Below are positions 60,001 to 64,000 of a stretch of 64,000 nt of DNA, in pieces. How positions within the stretch are numbered: position 1 is the first letter of the stretch; each line of letters starts with the position of its first letter. This DNA is from Streptomyces sp. V2I9 (GTDB lineage Bacteria; Actinomycetota; Actinomycetes; Streptomycetales; Streptomycetaceae), in assembly GCF_030817475.1 (NCBI RefSeq), contig NZ_JAUSZJ010000002.1:2347501-2411500 (forward strand). Direction: 5' to 3'. A model generated the notes under the pieces. That model saw only the letters and a program-made list of their open reading frames with translations, ran no database searches and was not told where the DNA came from. A program made the translations under genes and the position numbers.

Positions 60001-60509
60001 AAGGCGCGGCGGAAGACCTTGTTGCAGGCGATGCGGTCCCCGAGCAGGATCCAGTCGCGGGTGACGTGAGTGGCCCGGCGGGCCTTCTCCATCGGCTTGC
60101 GGAACATCGGGGACTGCTCCAGCTCTCCGCCGGCCCGCAGCCGCAGCACGTTGCCGGTGGCGAAGTCCGAGCCGGAGGCGTCGAGTTCGGCCAGCATCCG
60201 GGCGTACGCGCCGGGCGGCACGACGTCGTCGCTGTCGACGAACGTCAGGAACTCCGCGTCGGGACGGGCCTCGCGGACCCCGGCGTTGCGGGCCGCGCCG
60301 AGCCCGGCGTTCTCCTGGCGGATCAGCCGGAAGCGGGGGTCGCGCTCGGTGAACTCCTGCGCGATCGCCGGGCCTCGGTCCGTGGAGCCGTCGTCGACGA
60401 GGACGACCTCCAGGTCGGGCATGGTCTGCTCGGCGAGGGAGGTCAGGCAGGCACCGAGGTACTCCTCGACGTTGTAGAGGGGGACGACGACGGTGAGACG
60501 GGGTGCCAT
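57021..60509 (-). CDS. Bifunctional GT2/CDP-glycerol-type glycerophosphotransferase, 1162 residues
   Basis: The GT2 domain (1-300) is intact: VVPLYNVEEYLGACLTSLAE, VLVDDGSTDRG near 38, FVDSDDVVPPG near 85, RRAFWDEHAF near 155. A long central part (about 370-700) is beta-rich and looks like several immunoglobulin-like or TagF-linker domains. The TagF-like domain (about 760-1150) has VVQTWHGTPLKRIGRD, ECGYPRNDLLY and VTDYSSIMFDFAQTGRP near 1060. ATG 60509 (MAPRLTVVV) chosen, 33 bases inside the longest frame, with AAGGATC upstream. It is the first gene of the three-gene coupled block 52610-60509. Confidence 0.87.
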   Translation of the reverse strand: MAPRLTVVVPLYNVEEYLGACLTSLAEQTMPDLEVVLVDDGSTDRGPAIAQEFTERDPRFRLIRQENAGLGAARNAGVREARPDAEFLTFVDSDDVVPPGAYARMLAELDASGSDFATGNVLRLRAGGELEQSPMFRKPMEKARRATHVTRDWILLGDRIACNKVFRRAFWDEHAFAFPTGVLYEDIAVVLPAHFLARSVDVVEEPVYHWRDRDGSITTRRAVPRGIRDRVTAVTTVSRFLAERPGEPGAAGTAEAKRRYDAHVLSGDLWLFIEALPDGDAEFHEAFLRHAGAFAATVEPGVLASLPLHLRVKWELIRERRLPELLALIADEKKDRDTFHVRGLLRPRAHHPAVRDPLPPAVTALASSDLPVHAHLTEAVWRDGLLHLTGYAYVRNAPGGPPRLGWLRSGKRLVPLRLRPAGGEEATARSGRSLHRYDRAGFEAVIDPRALTGRSGKAGHARTTWKPEAVVVGAGRPRRGPMRLVGTPAPPAVTYTGEGTRIVPVLSGNKLELRTERVAAVLTGQSAAEDAVRLEVKVLGATGPVALRLTEWRTKETREFALRGSAGTRSADVPLSAFRGEDDIWGVQLVTDGQPLTVAARTDDPDGRYPLRGGRELYAAPNPSGDLVLTDRAVQPVVTSAAWTEAGELALSGTFPEPTGTGHELVLRHSGHQEEVAVPLERPGGDGFRAVFAPAAVEGIGGALPLGEGRWYLFLRAPGEREAEAYRPLRASTPLHHSLPRRRTAHGRDFVLQRRHHDRLVLESGSALPLAERGPYGQRIQRERYAALRARTADDLRPAVLYSSFDGRQFSDSPRAVHRELAARGRDIEHLWVVRDQQAAVPEGVRPVALHSAAWHEALARSRWIVTNTHLPQWFERAEGQCVVQTWHGTPLKRIGRDLAGTPHADAAYMASMEHRSAQWSVLVSPNSFSTPVLRRAFGYSGEVLECGYPRNDLLYAPDRGKVATAVRERLAIPEGRRVILYAPTWREDRPRQGGRYAPDLPLDLELARRALGEDHVLLVRRHYLVGGSVPDTAFVRDVSRYPDVAELLLISDALVTDYSSIMFDFAQTGRPMLFHTHDLAHYRDTLRGFCFDFERRAPGPLIPDSAAIVAALRHPETATAEYRDAYERFREAFCDLDDGTAAAGVVDRMLKGDRTIEGEQA

Positions 60510-60806
60510 CGCGGCGCACGATCCTTCCGGGGCGGACGACATCGGGGCGGATGAGCGTCGGTGGACAGGGGTTTGCGGCAGGGGAACTTCGGGCGCGAGG
60601 TGTCTCGGGCGCGAAGAGCCTTCGGAGGCCGTTCGGGGGCCATGGGGTACAACCCGCGCCGGATGGCCGAGTCACCCGAGGGGGTCCGTTCGGGTGACGG
60701 TAGGGGCGGAGTCGGGCACACGGGGGCGCGCCGGGAGCACGTTCGAGCCCCGTACCGGAAGGGCACGGGGCTCGGTGCTCGGCGCTGCCGCGGGCGGGGA
60801 GGCAGG

Positions 60807-61691
60807 TCAGGGCTTGACGGCGATCCGGCCCTCGTCCATGCGGAGCAGGAGCAGCCGTTCGCCGGTCTTCTCCAGGAACTCGTCGACGGCCTGCCGTGAT
60901 CCCTGCCAGTAGCCGTAGTCGTCGATGAGGAGCACGCCGCCGGGGACCAACCGGTCGTACAGGTGCTCCAGTTCGTGCTTGGTGGACGCGTACCAGTCGG
61001 TGTCCAGGCGCAGGATCGCGATCTGCTCGGGGGCCTGGTCGGGGACGGTGTCCTCGACGCGGCCGCGCACGTAGTGCACGCGCTCCTGCGGGTACGGCAC
61101 GTCCTCGAAGCCCGCCTTGACGTCCTCCAGCGAGGCGACGGCCCAGATCGGCCGGTCCTTGCCCTGGGCGTCCAGCAGCTCCCGGGCGGGCCGGCCGTCG
61201 CGCCGCAGGTCCTCGGCGGTGGGCGGGGTCATGCCCTCGTAGGTGTCGAAGAGGTACAGGTCGCGCTCGGTCTCCCCGACGGAGAGGAGGGTCCGGGCGC
61301 AGGCCTGCATGGAACCGCCGCGCCAGACGCCGCATTCGACGACGGAACCGGGAATGTCGTGCCGGGCGATGTACCGGGTGGCGAGGATGAAGGCGTTGAG
61401 CCGCTCCGGCGAGGTCATCGAGTACGGCTTGACCGCGCGGATGATGTCCTTCGCCTCGTCGTCGTAGTCCGCCGGGAACGCCGGGGCGGGCTTTTTCGCC
61501 GCGGGCTTCGGCTTCGCGGCCGAAGCGGGTGCGGGGCCCGCCTGCGCGGCCGGTGCCGGAGCGGCGCGGGCGGTACGGGCGGCAGGCACGGTGACGCGCC
61601 TGAGCTGATATCCGGTGAGCTGCTGAAGGACGCCGTTGACGGCGTTGCGCCAAGCCATGCACCGGGACAGTACGCGCGCTTTGTGCCACAT
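60807..61691 (-). CDS. TylF-family O-methyltransferase
   Basis: 294 residues from ATG 61691 (ATG 61658 is the alternative). SAM-dependent methyltransferase of the macrocin-O-methyltransferase family: VVECGVWRGGSMQAC near residue 115, LFDTYEGMTPP near 140, ILRLDTDWYASTKHELEHLY near 215 and LLIDDYGYWQGSRQAVDEF near 250, including the metal-binding Asp pair. A basic N-terminus and an Ala/Pro/Lys-rich linker (to residue 70) precede the domain. In this cluster it probably methylates a sugar hydroxyl of the wall polymer (inference). Confidence 0.85.
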   Translation of the reverse strand: MWHKARVLSRCMAWRNAVNGVLQQLTGYQLRRVTVPAARTARAAPAPAAQAGPAPASAAKPKPAAKKPAPAFPADYDDEAKDIIRAVKPYSMTSPERLNAFILATRYIARHDIPGSVVECGVWRGGSMQACARTLLSVGETERDLYLFDTYEGMTPPTAEDLRRDGRPARELLDAQGKDRPIWAVASLEDVKAGFEDVPYPQERVHYVRGRVEDTVPDQAPEQIAILRLDTDWYASTKHELEHLYDRLVPGGVLLIDDYGYWQGSRQAVDEFLEKTGERLLLLRMDEGRIAVKP

Positions 61692-61702
61692 GTCATCTTT
61701 CG

Positions 61703-62488
61703 TCAACCTGCCATTGATGCGGGCGGCTCCTGTTCGAGTGCGGCCGTCCGCGCGGGCACGCTCGCCGGGCGCCCGCACCGTTCGCGGCCGTCCACCGGCC
61801 TCGGCAGCGGGACGCCGTCCACGCCGCCGACCCGGTTGGCCCACCAGACAGCCACCTCCCGCACGGCGAACATGGTCAGGTGGGGGTAGCGCTCCGGCTT
61901 GCGGAAGACGCCGACGGAGTCGCCCCAGTAGGCGGCCTTCTTGTCGATGGCCCGGTAGTCGTGCCAGATGCCCTGACGCGGCGGGAAGTCGGTGTACGCC
62001 TCGCGCAGTTCGAGCCGGGAGTGGGCGGCGAGGGCGCGGAAGCCGTCCGGGTAGTAGCGCCAGCAGTCCTGGGCATCGTGGACGTGGCCGCGCGAGGGAG
62101 CGGTGATGAACGCGTGCCCGCCGGGCCTGAGCACGCGGGCGATCTCCAGCATCGACGCCCAGAAGAACGGGATGTGCTCGAACGCCTGCCCGGACAGTAC
62201 GACATCGGCGCTGTTGGAGCGGGCGGGGATGCGGTACGGCTTCGCCATCACGGCGTCCACGTTGGGGCCGTCCTGCACGTCGACCCCGAAGTAGTCGACG
62301 GGGTGGCCGGCGAGGAGGGCCCGGTGGGTGCGGGTCTGCTTGCCGGAGATGCGGGAGCCGAGGTCGACGACCCGGTACGTGCCGCTCCGGCGGGCGCCCT
62401 TGCCGGACGCGGGCCCCGCGGCGGGCCCTTCGACGGGCAGGTACTCCTTGATGCAGAGTTCCATCTGCTCGTAGGCGGACCGGTGCAT
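61703..62488 (-). CDS. Class I SAM-dependent methyltransferase
   Basis: 261 residues. Motif I is VVDLGSRISGKQTRTHRALL near residue 40, the acidic end of strand 2 is YFGVDVQDG near 67, and the family block FEHIPFFWASMLEIARVLRP is near 105; HDAQDCWRYYPDGF follows. The last 30 residues are low-complexity. Substrate unknown. ATG 62488; it stands 11 bases before the TylF-type gene on the same strand, so the two form a pair within the cell-wall cluster. Confidence 0.82.
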   Translation of the reverse strand: MHRSAYEQMELCIKEYLPVEGPAAGPASGKGARRSGTYRVVDLGSRISGKQTRTHRALLAGHPVDYFGVDVQDGPNVDAVMAKPYRIPARSNSADVVLSGQAFEHIPFFWASMLEIARVLRPGGHAFITAPSRGHVHDAQDCWRYYPDGFRALAAHSRLELREAYTDFPPRQGIWHDYRAIDKKAAYWGDSVGVFRKPERYPHLTMFAVREVAVWWANRVGGVDGVPLPRPVDGRERCGRPASVPARTAALEQEPPASMAG

Positions 62489-62632
62489 GGACGTCTCCCA
62501 ACATGGCGGGGCGAGCGGGCTGTGGGGCTCAACGACCGTGCGGGGCGGAGGAATCGGGACCGGCGGCCGAATGAGCCATCCGGGTGGCGGTGCGGCCGGG
62601 TCCCTACGCGGGCGGGGTGCCGCGCGGGCGGG

Positions 62633-63808
62633 TCACCGCACGGACGGGGCGAAGAAGTGCCGCACGACGCGTTCGGCCGCGTGCCCGTCGTCGTACGGGC
62701 AGAACCGCTCCCGGAACGCGGTGCGCAGCGCGGCCGCCTCCGGCGAACGCCATTCCCCCGTGCGGAACACGCCGGCCAGCTCGGCCGGGGTGGTGGTGAC
62801 CGGGCCGGGGGTGTCGCCGGGTCGTCCGGAGAGCAGGTCGAAGTACGTACCGCGCGCGGCCCGGTAGGCGGTCCAGTCGGGGGCGTGGACGACGATCGGG
62901 CGGTCGAGGCAGGCGTAGTCGAAGGTGAGGGAGGAGTAGTCGGTGATCAACGCGTCTGCGGCCAGGCACAGTTCCTCGACACGGGGGTGCCCGGTGACGT
63001 CGATGACCCCTGGCGCTCCGGGTGCGCCGACCTCGGCGGACCGCCCGTAGAAGTAGTGGGCCCGCACCAGCACCACGTAGTCAGGGCCCAGTGCGCGCGC
63101 CAGCCGCTCCGGGTCGAGGTCGGGGGCGAAGCCGTCGCGGTAGTCGCGGTGGGTCGGGGCGTAGAGGAGGGCGGTCCGCCCCTCGGCGATGCCCAGTCCG
63201 GCCCGGATCGCGCCGATCTCCTCGGAGGTGGTGGTGAAGTACACGTCGTTGCGCGGATATCCGAGGTCGAGCCGTTCGTAGGTACCCGGATAGACGCGGT
63301 CCCAGACCCCGGTGGAGTGCGGGTTGGCGGAGAGGCTCGCGTCCCACTGGCCGACGTGCGCGAGGATCTTGTCGAAGTCGGTCTTCCGGGCGAGGGCGGG
63401 GTACGCGCGCTGATCGAGCCCCATGGTCTTGAGGGGGGTTCCGTGATGGGTCTGGAGATAGCGCTGGCCGGTCCGCTTGGTGAAACCGCCGGGGAAGCTG
63501 GAGTTGTTGACCAGGTAGGTGGCGGTGGCCATGGCCCGCCAGTAGGGGCGCGAGCCCTCGATCACATACGGCACACCCGCCGGCATCCGGTCGCGGTGCC
63601 GGGAGGAGACGACCCACAACCCCCGGATGTGCGGGCGCAGTTCGCGCGCCTTGGCGTGGATCGCGGCGGGGTTGCAGGCGACGCCGCGGTTCCAGTACGC
63701 CCCGTAGACCGCGAGGTCCGGGTCGAGCGGGCGGCGCAGGTCGGTGCGGTAGACGGCCCGCAGGGCGTGCCTGCGGACGTACCGCTTCACGGTGGCTCGG
63801 GTGGGCAT
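62633..63808 (-). CDS. CDP-glycerol-type glycerophosphotransferase, single domain
   Basis: 391 residues, only the TagB/TagF-like part without a GT2 front. Marks: YLVNNSSFPGGFTKRTGQRY, LQTHHGTPLKTMGLD near 120, LGYPRNDVYF near 185, YAPTHRDYRDGF near 215 and LITDYSSLTFDYACLDRP near 288. Its size and domain fit the TagB-type primase role that starts the chain, but it could also extend it. It diverges from the GT2 gene at the right edge across about 100 bases. Confidence 0.87.
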   Translation of the reverse strand: MPTRATVKRYVRRHALRAVYRTDLRRPLDPDLAVYGAYWNRGVACNPAAIHAKARELRPHIRGLWVVSSRHRDRMPAGVPYVIEGSRPYWRAMATATYLVNNSSFPGGFTKRTGQRYLQTHHGTPLKTMGLDQRAYPALARKTDFDKILAHVGQWDASLSANPHSTGVWDRVYPGTYERLDLGYPRNDVYFTTTSEEIGAIRAGLGIAEGRTALLYAPTHRDYRDGFAPDLDPERLARALGPDYVVLVRAHYFYGRSAEVGAPGAPGVIDVTGHPRVEELCLAADALITDYSSLTFDYACLDRPIVVHAPDWTAYRAARGTYFDLLSGRPGDTPGPVTTTPAELAGVFRTGEWRSPEAAALRTAFRERFCPYDDGHAAERVVRHFFAPSVR

Positions 63809-63909
63809 GGGAGCCGAGCGTACTGTCGGGGCCGGGCGGCGGACGGGCCGCGTTCACCCGTTCGGGTCAGCGTCGGTGACCCCGCGACCGGCCTCGTGTT
63901 GACCAGGAC

Positions 63910-64000
63910 ATGAAGCCACTCCTCAGCGTCGTCGTCCCCGTCCACAATGTCGAGGACTACCTCGAGGACTGCCTGCGGTCGGTGGCGGACCAGACCCTCG
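63910..64000 (+). CDS. GT2 glycosyltransferase, partial at right edge
   Basis: Only 30 residues are present: MKPLLSVVVPVHNVEDYLED followed by CLRSVADQTL, the first strand and helix of a GT2 domain, very like the start of the 1162-residue enzyme. GGAC-type ribosome site is weak. It continues the wall-polymer cluster to the right and is likely another GT2 or GT2/TagF fusion. Confidence 0.8.
   Translation, partial: MKPLLSVVVPVHNVEDYLEDCLRSVADQTL

Overview
The window is high-GC actinobacterial chromosome, almost certainly Streptomyces. The reasons are very high third-position GC, frequent GTG and TTG starts, ATGA/GTGA start-stop overlaps, a DasR-type operator, an XRE-DUF5753/DUF397 regulator pair, an LAETG sortase substrate, and a gene order that from memory resembles the core S. 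coelicolor chromosome around SCO2940-SCO2985 (murA, hup, malic enzyme, sigU, nnaR/narK, mat, ssrA/smpB, ftsEX, prfB, pkaAB). It is not a plasmid or prophage, and no insertion sequence, CRISPR array or tRNA gene was seen.

Layout. 1-2647: two subunits of a xanthine-dehydrogenase-type molybdo-flavoenzyme, whose 2Fe-2S subunit has a very long low-complexity N-terminus and runs off the left edge. 2991-8012: GlcNAc/chito-oligosaccharide ABC uptake operon ending in a GH20 hexosaminidase, with a DasR-like site upstream. 8140-11399: DUF3039 protein, YqgE, MurA, HU. 11776-16096: malic enzyme and a HelD-like RNA polymerase recycling ATPase. 16221-17768: ECF sigma factor and anti-sigma factor that lie in ONE open reading frame here. 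17852-19921: CGNR zinc-finger regulator and two GNAT acetyltransferases. 20057-22786: NnaR-like regulator and NarK nitrate transporter. 22917-26986: matA-matB-acyltransferase, an extracellular aminopolysaccharide locus. 27154-29655: divergent LysR/MFS pair. 29643-31858: WhiJ/AbaA-like regulatory locus. 31982-33000: tmRNA and SmpB. 33019-35936: S41 protease, FtsX, FtsE. 36195-39005: small zinc-ribbon membrane protein, a sortase-anchored pentapeptide-repeat surface protein, and release factor 2. 39087-46427: two membrane Ser/Thr kinases and a 1250-residue FHA/EssC-like protein. 46753-50543: second sugar ABC transporter. 50748-64000: a teichoic-acid-like cell-wall polymer cluster with four glycerophosphotransferase-type enzymes, two of them with a clear GT2 front end, a GT4 transferase, two methyltransferases and the start of another GT2 gene at the right edge.

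How it fits together. Much of the window concerns the cell envelope: precursor synthesis (MurA), cell-wall sugar scavenging (GH20 operon), hydrolase control (FtsEX), exopolysaccharide (Mat), a surface repeat protein, and wall polymer synthesis. Neither sugar transporter carries its own ATPase, which fits the shared MsiK-type ATPase of Streptomyces.

The most unusual items are the in-frame sigma/anti-sigma fusion at a six-G run, the 26-copy GGGDQ repeat protein with blockwise homogenised DNA, the 23-bp-periodic GACGTC array next to the NnaR-like gene, the hairpin covering the HelD-like ribosome site, the permease with a beta-type insert, and the 35-bp duplication that creates a micro-ORF between two permease genes. 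All functional names rest on motif reading and memory of families; no search was run.
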